15,750 nucleotides of DNA from an uncultured Holophagaceae bacterium (GTDB lineage: Bacteria > Acidobacteriota > Holophagae > Holophagales > Holophagaceae): contig CAIXHJ010000049.1 in the NCBI GenBank assembly GCA_903919165.1, positions 1 to 15,750 on the forward strand, read 5' to 3'. The translations under genes were made by a program, and so were the position numbers. The notes under the pieces are model-generated. The model searched no databases, was not told the origin of the DNA, and saw only the letters and a program-made list of their open reading frames with translations. Shown piece by piece: positions 8,578 through 14,784 of the stretch (the first letter of the stretch is position 1; each line of letters begins with the position of its first letter).

Positions 8578-8982
8578 TCAGCGCGCCGCCAGCACCCGCG
8601 CGAGATGCACTTTCACATCTGCCAACCGCTCTGGGAGCACGGCGACGAACACGGTGTCGTCACCCGCAAGGGTCCCCATCTGGCCGGGCACCGGATCCGC
8701 ATCAATGCTGAGGCCCAGGGCCTGGGCAAACCCCGGGGCCGTTCGCAGCACCAATAGGTTGGGCGGGGCCTCAGAGATGCTGACCCCCGGCAGGATCTGG
8801 GCGCCTGCCTCGACGCGTCGATAGCGGCCCTGGAGCTTCTGCACTCCCAGCCGCTTCAGCCGCCGGGATAGTGTGGATTGAGTCAGGTCGTGCCCTTTAA
8901 CCGCGAGACGCCTCAGCAGGTCGCTCTGGTCGGCGATGGGAGAGCTATCCAGCAGTTCGAGGATGAGAGCGTCCAAGTCCAT
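8578..8982 (-). CDS. argR: arginine repressor ArgR
   Basis: Arginine-responsive transcription factor of about 134 residues. The N-terminal winged helix-turn-helix contains LTQSTLSRRLKRLGVQK (about residues 32-48), matching ArgR recognition helices. The C-terminal oligomerisation and arginine-binding domain contains PGFAQALGLSID and GTLAGDDTVFVAV, whose Asp-Asp pair is the known arginine-binding site of the hexamer. The frame is open to a TTG at 9033, but the ATG at 8982 (MDLDALILELL) gives the family N-terminus; no good ribosome site is visible before it. The gene is divergent from the argD operon, and palindromes in the intergenic region, including one just before its own start, suggest it represses both that operon and itself. 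Confidence 0.93.
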   Translation of the reverse strand: MDLDALILELLDSSPIADQSDLLRRLAVKGHDLTQSTLSRRLKRLGVQKLQGRYRRVEAGAQILPGVSISEAPPNLLVLRTAPGFAQALGLSIDADPVPGQMGTLAGDDTVFVAVLPERLADVKVHLARVLAAR

Positions 8983-8992
8983 GCATGGATGA

Positions 8993-9006
8993 TGCATGAA
9001 TTTGCA
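8993..9006. promoter_or_regulatory. candidate ARG-box-like operator beside the argR start
   Basis: TGCA-N6-TGCA (8993-9006), with the same half-site spacing as an ARG box. Another TGCAT lies at 8982-8986, across the argR start codon. This would suit autoregulation. Assignment to ArgR is inferred from position and symmetry. Confidence 0.4.
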
Positions 9007-9061
9007 TAAACCAACAAGATTCGTTTTTCGCAAAATGACAAAGGTATTTTAAATTTTTTCT

Positions 9062-9077
9062 TTGAAGCCTGCTTCAA
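9062..9077. promoter_or_regulatory. candidate ARG box 1 (argR/argD intergenic)
   Basis: Perfect inverted repeat TTGAAGC-CT-GCTTCAA. Its core TGAA-N6-TTCA has the exact half-site letters and spacing of the classical ARG box (TGAAT-N4-ATTCA), although the middle is GC-rich where the consensus is A/T. It covers the -35 element of the argD promoter, so a bound repressor would exclude RNA polymerase. Confidence 0.62.
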
Positions 9078-9089
9078 TACCTGCATAAT
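9062..9089 (+). promoter_or_regulatory. probable sigma-70 promoter of the argD operon
   Basis: -35 TTGAAG (9062-9067), 16-base spacer, -10 CATAAT (9084-9089), in a region of about 32% GC within a GC-rich window. Transcription would start near 9096, giving a leader of about 50 bases before the argD ATG at 9149. Both palindromic operators overlap it. Confidence 0.6.
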
Positions 9090-9094
9090 ATGCA
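9082..9094. promoter_or_regulatory. candidate ARG box 2 over the -10 element
   Basis: Perfect palindrome TGCATA-A-TATGCA around a single central base, covering the -10 hexamer. TGCA half-sites recur at 8982, 8993, 9003, 9082, 9091 and 9111. Paired palindromes next to each other fit the known binding of ArgR hexamers to tandem boxes, but this box has N5 rather than N6 between half-sites. Confidence 0.5.
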
Positions 9095-9137
9095 ATCTGC
9101 CGCTTGGTCATGCACCTAACGTTCGCACCCAACTCTC

Positions 9138-9141
9138 AGGA
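9138..9141 (+). promoter_or_regulatory. ribosome binding site deciding the argD start
   Basis: AGGA seven bases before the ATG at 9149. The open frame extends to a TTG at 9104, which has no such site and lies at the promoter, so 9149 is the likely start. Confidence 0.6.
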
Positions 9142-9148
9142 TTCTCGC

Positions 9149-10297
9149 ATGACGACCGTCAGTCCAATCCCCGCCCTGCTCCCCACCTATGCACCCTATC
9201 CCTTCCCGCTCATCAGGGGCGAGGGGGACCGGGTATTCGACAACCAGGGCCAGGCCTGGTGGGACTTCTATGGCGGCCATTGCGTGTGTGTCACCGGCCA
9301 CAGCCACCCCACCGTCGTGAAGGCCCTGGCTGCCCAGGCTGGCTCGCTGCTCTTCTATTCCGCCGCCGCCGCTCTGCCCGTGCGGGATCGCGCCGCCACG
9401 CAGATCACGGCCTTCGCGGGCATGGACTCGGCCTTCTTTTGCAACAGCGGTGCAGAGGCCAACGAGAATGCCCTGAAGGTAGCCCTGCTGCTCACGGGAC
9501 GGAAGAAACTGGCGGCCTTCGAGGGTGGCTGGCATGGGCGTACCCTGCTGGCCCTGTCCGTGACCGACGATCCCAAGATCACGGAGCCCTTTGCCGACCA
9601 GCTCGTGCCCACCCTGCGCCTGCCCTTCGGTGATCTCGCGGCCCTGGCATCCGCAGATTTCTCGGACATCGCGGGGGTCATCGTCGAACCCATCCAGAGC
9701 ATGGCCGGCATCAAGACCACCTCCCGGCAATGGTTCAAGGCCCTGCGCACAAAGTGTAATGCCACGGGAACGCTGTTGATCTTCGACGAGATCCAAACGG
9801 GCATGGGGCGCCTGGGAACGCCCTTCGCCGCCCAGTTCTACGGTGTGCGACCTGATCTCATCACCTCCGCCAAGGGCCTGGCCTCGGGCGTTCCCATGGG
9901 CGCGCTGCTCATGACGGCTGCGGTGGCCTCGAAGCTGAAAGGTGGCGATCTGGGCAGCACCTTCGGTGGGGGGCCCCTGGCCTGTGCCGCTCTGCTGGCC
10001 ACGGTGGAAGTGATCACCTCGGAAGGACTCATGGGCAAGGCCGCCGCCGCCGCCGCGCACCTGCGGCAGGAGCTCACTGGATCTGTGGTGACCGAGGTGC
10101 TCGGAGAAGGCCTGCTGCTGGGCCTCCGGAGTGTCCATTCCGCAGCCCTCAAGAAACACCTGCTATCCCGGAACATCCTCGTGGGTGGCTCAGGCGATCC
10201 CACGGTGCTGCGCCTCATGCCGCCCCTCAACGTCAGTGGCGAGGCTCTCCTCGCTCTCATAGCTGCCATCCATTCTTTCGTGCTGGAGCATCCATGA
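9149..10297 (+). CDS. argD: N-acylornithine aminotransferase ArgD
   Basis: PLP-dependent class III aminotransferase, 382 residues, converting N-acylglutamate semialdehyde to N-acylornithine with glutamate as amino donor. Visible motifs are CNSGAEANENALKVA (cofactor phosphate site), GGWHGRT, IFDEIQTGMGR with the Asp that contacts the pyridine nitrogen (about residue 213), and ITSAKGLASGVPMG with the Schiff-base Lys (about 242), then GSTFGGGPLACAAL. The N-terminal DFYGGHCVCVTGHSHP block resembles the DLYGGHAV...GHSHP form I recall from Bacteroidetes ArgD rather than the usual DFxxGIAV form. The gene ends in an ATGA overlap with the carbamoyltransferase gene. Whether the acyl group is acetyl or succinyl cannot be read from this protein alone. 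Confidence 0.92.
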   Translation: MTTVSPIPALLPTYAPYPFPLIRGEGDRVFDNQGQAWWDFYGGHCVCVTGHSHPTVVKALAAQAGSLLFYSAAAALPVRDRAATQITAFAGMDSAFFCNSGAEANENALKVALLLTGRKKLAAFEGGWHGRTLLALSVTDDPKITEPFADQLVPTLRLPFGDLAALASADFSDIAGVIVEPIQSMAGIKTTSRQWFKALRTKCNATGTLLIFDEIQTGMGRLGTPFAAQFYGVRPDLITSAKGLASGVPMGALLMTAAVASKLKGGDLGSTFGGGPLACAALLATVEVITSEGLMGKAAAAAAHLRQELTGSVVTEVLGEGLLLGLRSVHSAALKKHLLSRNILVGGSGDPTVLRLMPPLNVSGEALLALIAAIHSFVLEHP

Positions 10298-11286
10298 AGC
10301 ACTTCACCCGCATCTCGGATCTGGGCCCCGCAGGGGTTCAGGAGATCCTGGCCGCCGCTGTCGCATGGAAACTGGCCAAACCCGGCGCCATCTTCCACGA
10401 CCGCATCCTCGGCATGGTCTTCTTCAATCCCAGCCTGCGGACCCGGGCCAGCTTCGAGGCGGCCATGCTGCGCCACGGCGGCCACGCCATTGTGTTGGAA
10501 GTGGGTGCGGGCACCTGGAAGCTGGAGGATCGCGATGGCGCCGTCATGAACGAAGACCGGGCCGAGCATGTGCGGGAGGGCGTCCCTGTGCTGGGCCGCT
10601 ACGCGGACCTGCTCGCCGTGCGCACTTTCAGCGGTGGCGAGGGAGATGCGACCGACGAGCTCGATCCCGTCATCAACGCCTTCCGGCGCTTCTCCACCGT
10701 GCCGGTGCTGAGCATGGAGAGCGCCCGGGAGCATCCCCACCAGGGCCTGGCCGACCTGCTCACCATCCAGGAGGCCCACGGCAGCACGAAGGTGCCCGTC
10801 ACCCTCACCTGGGCGCCCCACATCAAGCCCCTGCCCAAGGCCGTGCCCAATTCCTTCCTGCTCACCGCCGCCGCCTGCGGCGCGGAGATCCGCGTGGCCC
10901 ATCCCAGGGGCTACGAGCTGGCCCCGGAAGTCCGGGCCGAAGCCGAGGCCTACGCGGCGGCCACCGGCGGGAAGATTGTCTACACGAACGACCAGGATGC
11001 GGCCCTGGAGGGCAGCGCCGCCGTCTACGCCAAGGCCTGGGGGCCCTCCACCAGCTCCGGCATCGAAGCGGCGCCCATGACGGATCTTGGCGCCTGGATG
11101 CCCACCGCGGCCCACATGCAGAAGGCAGCCAAGGAAGCTATCTTCACCCACTGTCTGCCGGTGCGCCGCAACCTCGAAGTCCACGACAGTGTCCTAGATG
11201 GCCCCTGGAGCCGCGTCGTCGACGAAGCCGAGAACCGCTTCCACGTGCAGCGGGCCATGATCCACCGCCTGCTCAGCCGGTCCTGA
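10294..11286 (+). CDS. argF': N-acylornithine carbamoyltransferase (ArgF' family), predicted N-succinylornithine type
   Basis: Transfers the carbamoyl group of carbamoyl phosphate to an N-acylated ornithine, 330 residues. Carbamoyl-phosphate motifs are FFNPSLRTRASFE (about 43-55), HPHQ in ESAREHPHQGLADLL, and HCLPVRRN near the C-terminus. Family-specific blocks are GTWKLE, TWAPHIKPLPKAVPNSF and DEAENRFHVQ; ordinary ornithine carbamoyltransferases have none of these. Published mutagenesis on the Xanthomonas and Bacteroides enzymes shows one position separates substrates: Glu92 gives acetylornithine, while Pro, Ser, Val or Ala gives succinylornithine. Aligning VMNEDRAEHVREG here with the Xanthomonas VMDGDTEEHIAEV puts Ala90 at that position. 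The GTWKLE and APHxxPLP blocks also resemble the Bacteroides fragilis enzyme as I remember it. Succinylornithine is therefore the predicted substrate. Family assignment is firm; substrate choice is inference. Start overlaps the argD stop by four bases. Confidence 0.9.
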   Translation: MKHFTRISDLGPAGVQEILAAAVAWKLAKPGAIFHDRILGMVFFNPSLRTRASFEAAMLRHGGHAIVLEVGAGTWKLEDRDGAVMNEDRAEHVREGVPVLGRYADLLAVRTFSGGEGDATDELDPVINAFRRFSTVPVLSMESAREHPHQGLADLLTIQEAHGSTKVPVTLTWAPHIKPLPKAVPNSFLLTAAACGAEIRVAHPRGYELAPEVRAEAEAYAAATGGKIVYTNDQDAALEGSAAVYAKAWGPSTSSGIEAAPMTDLGAWMPTAAHMQKAAKEAIFTHCLPVRRNLEVHDSVLDGPWSRVVDEAENRFHVQRAMIHRLLSRS

Positions 11287-11315
11287 GTCCTCAGGCTTCA
11301 GTCAACGAGGTTGTG

Positions 11316-12233
11316 ATGCCGCTCTCACCGAACCCCTACGCCGCCCTCAAGGAAGCCTCCCGGTACGTCCGCCTGTTTCGGGGCAAGACCTTCGTAGTCA
11401 AGGTCAGCGGCGAGGTGCTGACAGAGCCCAAGATCCGCAAGGCGCTATGCGAGCAGCTCGCCCTGCTCTGGTCCTTTTCCATCCGCGTGGTGGTGGTGCA
11501 TGGGGGTGGCGCCGAGCTGGATGCGGTCTGTGAGGCCATGCACATCCCCGTACAGAAGGTCGCAGGACGGCGCGTGACGAGCCCCGAGGTGCTGAACGCC
11601 GCCAAGATGGTCTTCGCGGGCCAGGTGCACATGGATCTGCTGGCCGAACTCCAAGCCGCGGGCGTCCCCGCCGTGGGCCTCACGGGCCTGGATGCCGGTC
11701 TGGTGAAGGCCCACAGGCGTCCGCCTGTGGCCGTGGTGCCAGACGGCGCCACGGAGCCTCAGCTGGTGGACTTCGGCCTGGTGGGCGACATCGACGCCGT
11801 GGATCCGCACGTGCTCACCCATCTGCTGGAGGGCGGCTTCGTGCCCGTGGTGGCACCCCTCTCCGGCGGCGAAGACGGCACCATCTACAACACCAACGCC
11901 GACACCATCGCCGCCAGCCTGGCCTCCGCCATCGGAGCGGAAAAGCTGTTCTTCCTCCTGTCCGTGCCGGGTCTTCTCAAGGACGTCACAAAGGCTTCCT
12001 CCCTGATCCCCCACGCCACCCTGGAGGAACTCGCGGGCTTCGAAGCCAAGGGCATCATCAGCGGCGGCATGCGGCCCAAGGTCGCTGCGGTGAAGGCCGC
12101 CGTCGACGGCGGCGTCCCGAGCGTCCACCTAGTGAGCGGCCTGGCGCCGGATGCCCTGTTGGCGGAGGTCTTCACCAACGAAGGCAGCGGGACCATGATC
12201 GTCAGCGCCGTCCCGGCGGCGGTAGCCGGATGA
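11316..12233 (+). CDS. argB: N-acylglutamate kinase ArgB
   Basis: Amino-acid kinase family, 305 residues; phosphorylates the side-chain carboxylate of N-acetyl- (or N-succinyl-) glutamate. Motifs are KVSGE (phosphate-binding Lys at 29), VVVHGGG (59-65), GRRVTSPEVL with the substrate-binding Arg, LVGDIDAVD, NTNADTIAASLA with the Asn and Asp of the active site, GIISGGMRPKVAA with the ATP-binding Lys, and a C-terminal FTNEGSGTMI. The usual KxGG of the family is KVSG here, so the first Gly is Ser, as in uridylate kinases. GRRVT, VVAPL and NTNADTIA resemble the Bacteroides form. The ATG at 11316 follows GAGG by five bases and lies 29 bases after the argF' stop; the 3' end overlaps the deacylase gene as ATGA. 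Confidence 0.9.
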   Translation: MPLSPNPYAALKEASRYVRLFRGKTFVVKVSGEVLTEPKIRKALCEQLALLWSFSIRVVVVHGGGAELDAVCEAMHIPVQKVAGRRVTSPEVLNAAKMVFAGQVHMDLLAELQAAGVPAVGLTGLDAGLVKAHRRPPVAVVPDGATEPQLVDFGLVGDIDAVDPHVLTHLLEGGFVPVVAPLSGGEDGTIYNTNADTIAASLASAIGAEKLFFLLSVPGLLKDVTKASSLIPHATLEELAGFEAKGIISGGMRPKVAAVKAAVDGGVPSVHLVSGLAPDALLAEVFTNEGSGTMIVSAVPAAVAG

Positions 12234-13297
12234 GTCCCGCCGAGCTCATCACCCTTCTGGTCGGCACGCCCAGTGTGTCCGGCGAGGAAGGTCCCCTGGC
12301 GGACCTTGTACAGGATCTCGTGGCCACGAAGGGATTCGAGGTCCAACGCCAGGGAAACAACCTCTGGTTCACCTTCGGCAAGAAGGGCGGACCCCGGCTG
12401 CTGCTCAATTCCCACCTCGATACCGTACCCCCCTGCGCGGGCTGGGAAGGCGATCCCTTCACGCCCGTGTGGAACGGCGCGCGGCTTCAAGGTCTTGGCG
12501 CCAACGACGCCAAAGGGTGCGTGGCGGCCATCCTGCTCGCGGCCTTCGAGCTGTCCAAGCAGGAGCTCGGCGGCGAGGTGGTCGTCGCCCTCAGCACCGA
12601 GGAGGAGACCGGGGGCAAGGGCATCACCACCATCCTCGATCAGCTGGGGCCCATCGATGGCGCGGCGGTGGGCGAACCCACGGGCCTGCGAGTCTGCGCG
12701 GCCCAGCGGGGCCTGCTGGTGCTCAAGTGCACGGCCCGGGGCCGGAGCGGACACGTGGCCAACGCCCAGATGCTCGGTGCCGAGAACGCCATCCACAAGG
12801 CCGCCCGGGATATCAGTCGCGTCGCCGCCATGGACTTCCCTGTCCATCCCCTGCTGGGTTCCCAGAAGGCCCAGGTCACCCTGGTCCAGGGCGGACTGCG
12901 GCACAACCAGGTGCCGGATGCCTGCGAGTTCTTCATCGATTTCCGAACCGGCCCAGAGCAGGATCATGAGGAGCTGGCCGCCGACTTCCGGCGACAGCTT
13001 GAAAGCGAAGTGGTCATCCACTCCAAGCGCTACCTGCCCAAGAGCACGGATCCTGCCCATCCCATCGTCCGGGCCGCTCTCCAGGCTGCGGGCAAGGCTG
13101 GCCCGGTGGGTTCCGCCACCACCTCGGACTGGGCCCTGCTTGGCGATATCCCGACGGTGAAGGTCGGCCCAGGCGACACCTTCCGCAGCCACAGCCCCAA
13201 CGAGTACCTGACCCTACCCGAACTCGAAGCGGGCGCGGCTTTCTACGCCCGACTGGTCCCCGCCTTCTTCAAGTTGCAGGTGCCTCATGATGCATGA
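12230..13297 (+). CDS. argE': M20 family deacylase, predicted N-acylcitrulline deacylase (ArgE')
   Basis: Zinc-dependent M20 peptidase/deacylase, 355 residues. Metal-site motifs are SHLDTVP (His62, Asp64), GLGANDAKG (Asp93), LSTEEETGGKG (general base and metal Glu at 124-125), GEPTG (Glu149) and near the end RSHSPNEYL (last His). The dimerisation domain lies in the middle (around GRSGHVANAQM to DFRTGPEQD). DapE, LysK and ArgE share these motifs, so function is taken from context: it lies between argB and argH, in an operon whose carbamoyltransferase acts on acylated ornithine. That pathway needs an enzyme to remove the acyl group from N-acylcitrulline before argininosuccinate synthesis. Overlaps argB by four and argH by eleven bases. 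Confidence 0.83.
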   Translation: MSPAELITLLVGTPSVSGEEGPLADLVQDLVATKGFEVQRQGNNLWFTFGKKGGPRLLLNSHLDTVPPCAGWEGDPFTPVWNGARLQGLGANDAKGCVAAILLAAFELSKQELGGEVVVALSTEEETGGKGITTILDQLGPIDGAAVGEPTGLRVCAAQRGLLVLKCTARGRSGHVANAQMLGAENAIHKAARDISRVAAMDFPVHPLLGSQKAQVTLVQGGLRHNQVPDACEFFIDFRTGPEQDHEELAADFRRQLESEVVIHSKRYLPKSTDPAHPIVRAALQAAGKAGPVGSATTSDWALLGDIPTVKVGPGDTFRSHSPNEYLTLPELEAGAAFYARLVPAFFKLQVPHDA

Positions 13298-14645
13298 TGG
13301 ATCAAGGCTATGGGCCAAGGACCTGCCCCTGGATGTGGCCATCCACCGGTTCACTGTGGGCGAGGATCCGGACACCGACCTGACCCTGCTTCCCTTCGAC
13401 GCCCTGGGCAGTGCGGCCCACGCAAAGATGCTCGCGGCCACGGGGCTGCTGGAAGCCTCCGACGCCACCGCCCTGGTCCGCGAACTGAAGCGTATCGCGA
13501 ACCTGGCCCGCCAGAACGCCTTCCCCATCCCACCCCACCTCGAGGACTGCCACACCGCCATCGAGGCCGATCTCACCCGAACCTTAGGCGCCGTGGGCCA
13601 GCGCATCCATCTCGGCCGTTCCCGGAACGACCAGGTAATCCTCGCGTTCCGCCTCTACCTTCGCGATGCCCTGCTCCACCTTGGGCTCCGGATATCTGAC
13701 CTGGCCGCAGGCTTCGTCACCTTCGCCCGGACGCACCAGTCCGTTCCCCTGCCCGGCTACACCCACCTGCGCCGAGCCATGCCCAGCACCTTCGGCATGT
13801 GGGCGGCCGCTTTCGCCGAGGGTCTGCTGGAGGAACTGGAGGCCCTCCAGTCTGTCTACCAGCGACTGGACCGATGCCCCCTTGGATCGGCCGCGGGCTT
13901 CGGCGTGCCCCTTCCCATCGACCGGGGACTCACGGCGAAGCTGCTGGGCTTCTCGAAGGTCCAGCGCAGCCCCATCGACGTGCAGAACAGTCGAGGGCGC
14001 CACGAGGTGGCCATGCTGCAGTGGGCCGCCTCCACCGGTGGGGTCCTCGAGAAGTTCCTGTGGGATGTCTCCTTCTACAGCACCGAGGAATTCGGTTTTC
14101 TCAAGCTGCCGGACGCCTTCACGACAGGCTCGAGCATCATGCCCCAGAAGAAGAATCCCGACGTGGTGGAACTGGCCCGCGGCCGCTGCCGCGAGCTGCG
14201 GGGCACGGCAGGCCTGGTGGAACAGCTCGCTTCGGGTCTGCCCTCCAGCTACCACCGGGATCTGCAGCTGCTCAAGCGCCCCGTGATCCTGGGTCTGCGA
14301 ATGGCAGACGAGCTGTTCGGAGTGCTGGTGCGCCTGGTCCCCGCCCTGAAGGTGGACGCCAAAGCCACGGCCGCCGCCAGCACGGACGAGCTCTACGCCG
14401 CCCACCAGGCCTACGTCTACGTGCAAGGGGGGATGCCCTTCCGCGAGGCCTACCGCAAGGTCGCGCAGCAGATCCAGGACGGGACCTTTATCCCGGATCG
14501 CACCGCCCTCACCGCCACCCACCTGGGCGGGGCCGGCAACCTGGGACTCGAGGATCTGTCCACCGACCTTGCCACCGCTCGATCCTGGATCGAGGCCAAA
14601 CGCGAAATTCACGCACAGGCCGAGGAGACGCTGTGGGCGAACTGA
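13287..14645 (+). CDS. argH: argininosuccinate lyase ArgH
   Basis: Splits argininosuccinate into arginine and fumarate; fumarase/aspartase superfamily, 452 residues. Visible are HLGRSRNDQV (108-117), PGYTHLRRAMP with the catalytic-region His160, PLGSAAGFG (198-205), and the family signature GSSIMPQKKNPD (281-292) carrying the catalytic Ser loop. The N-terminal block HRFTVGEDPDTDLTLLPFDALGSAAHAKML resembles the FTVGxDxxxDxxLxxxDVLGSxAH form of Bacteroidetes ArgH from memory. The ATG at 13287 starts inside the end of the deacylase gene, with AGGTG shortly upstream; the second ATG at 13290 is equally possible. The C-terminus has PFREAYRKVAQQI, as expected. Confidence 0.93.
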   Translation: MMHDGSRLWAKDLPLDVAIHRFTVGEDPDTDLTLLPFDALGSAAHAKMLAATGLLEASDATALVRELKRIANLARQNAFPIPPHLEDCHTAIEADLTRTLGAVGQRIHLGRSRNDQVILAFRLYLRDALLHLGLRISDLAAGFVTFARTHQSVPLPGYTHLRRAMPSTFGMWAAAFAEGLLEELEALQSVYQRLDRCPLGSAAGFGVPLPIDRGLTAKLLGFSKVQRSPIDVQNSRGRHEVAMLQWAASTGGVLEKFLWDVSFYSTEEFGFLKLPDAFTTGSSIMPQKKNPDVVELARGRCRELRGTAGLVEQLASGLPSSYHRDLQLLKRPVILGLRMADELFGVLVRLVPALKVDAKATAAASTDELYAAHQAYVYVQGGMPFREAYRKVAQQIQDGTFIPDRTALTATHLGGAGNLGLEDLSTDLATARSWIEAKREIHAQAEETLWAN

Positions 14646-14664
14646 AACGAGGAACTGAATGTTT

Positions 14665-14749
14665 AACCGCAGATGGCGCAGATTCCGCAGATGAAAAACT
14701 GGAACCTGCTTGCCTCTTCTTATCTGTGCCATCTGCGTCATCTGCGGTT
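14665..14749. repeat. inverted repeat built of 9-bp CGCAGAT units between argH and argG
   Basis: Left arm 14665-14692 is three 9-base steps each ending in CGCAGAT (CCGCAGAT, GGCGCAGAT, TCCGCAGAT). Right arm 14722-14749 is the reverse complement of CCGCAGAT, GACGCAGAT, GGCACAGAT. The arms match at 24 of 28 positions around a 29-base loop. Similar NNCGCAGAT-periodic palindromes occur in intergenic regions of many unrelated bacteria, from memory, suggesting a dispersed non-coding repeat. It fills most of the only long gap in the arg operon (14646-14784) and would be transcribed as a long hairpin. Confidence 0.8.
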
Positions 14750-14784
14750 CCAATTCAAAGTTTTATGTTCTTGAAAGGCCCCCC

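Noticed and set aside
10039..10057. Run of GCC codons in argD as a possible unstable microsatellite
   Set aside because: Only a short Ala stretch, in frame and common in GC-rich genes.
11282..11295. Perfect inverted repeat CCTGAG-TC-CTCAGG across the argF' stop codon
   Set aside because: The loop is only two bases, there is no T-run, and the downstream gene is 29 bases away with its own ribosome site; probably chance.
10365..11315. Long plus-strand open frame upstream of argB, overlapping argF'
   Set aside because: Its translation is Arg/Gly/Pro/His-rich shadow of argF' in another frame; argB has its own ATG and ribosome site at 11316.
13584..14753. Long minus-strand open frame opposite argH, and similar ones opposite argD, argF' and argB
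   Set aside because: Antisense frames in GC-rich coding DNA; their translations lack family motifs and mirror the real genes' codon structure.
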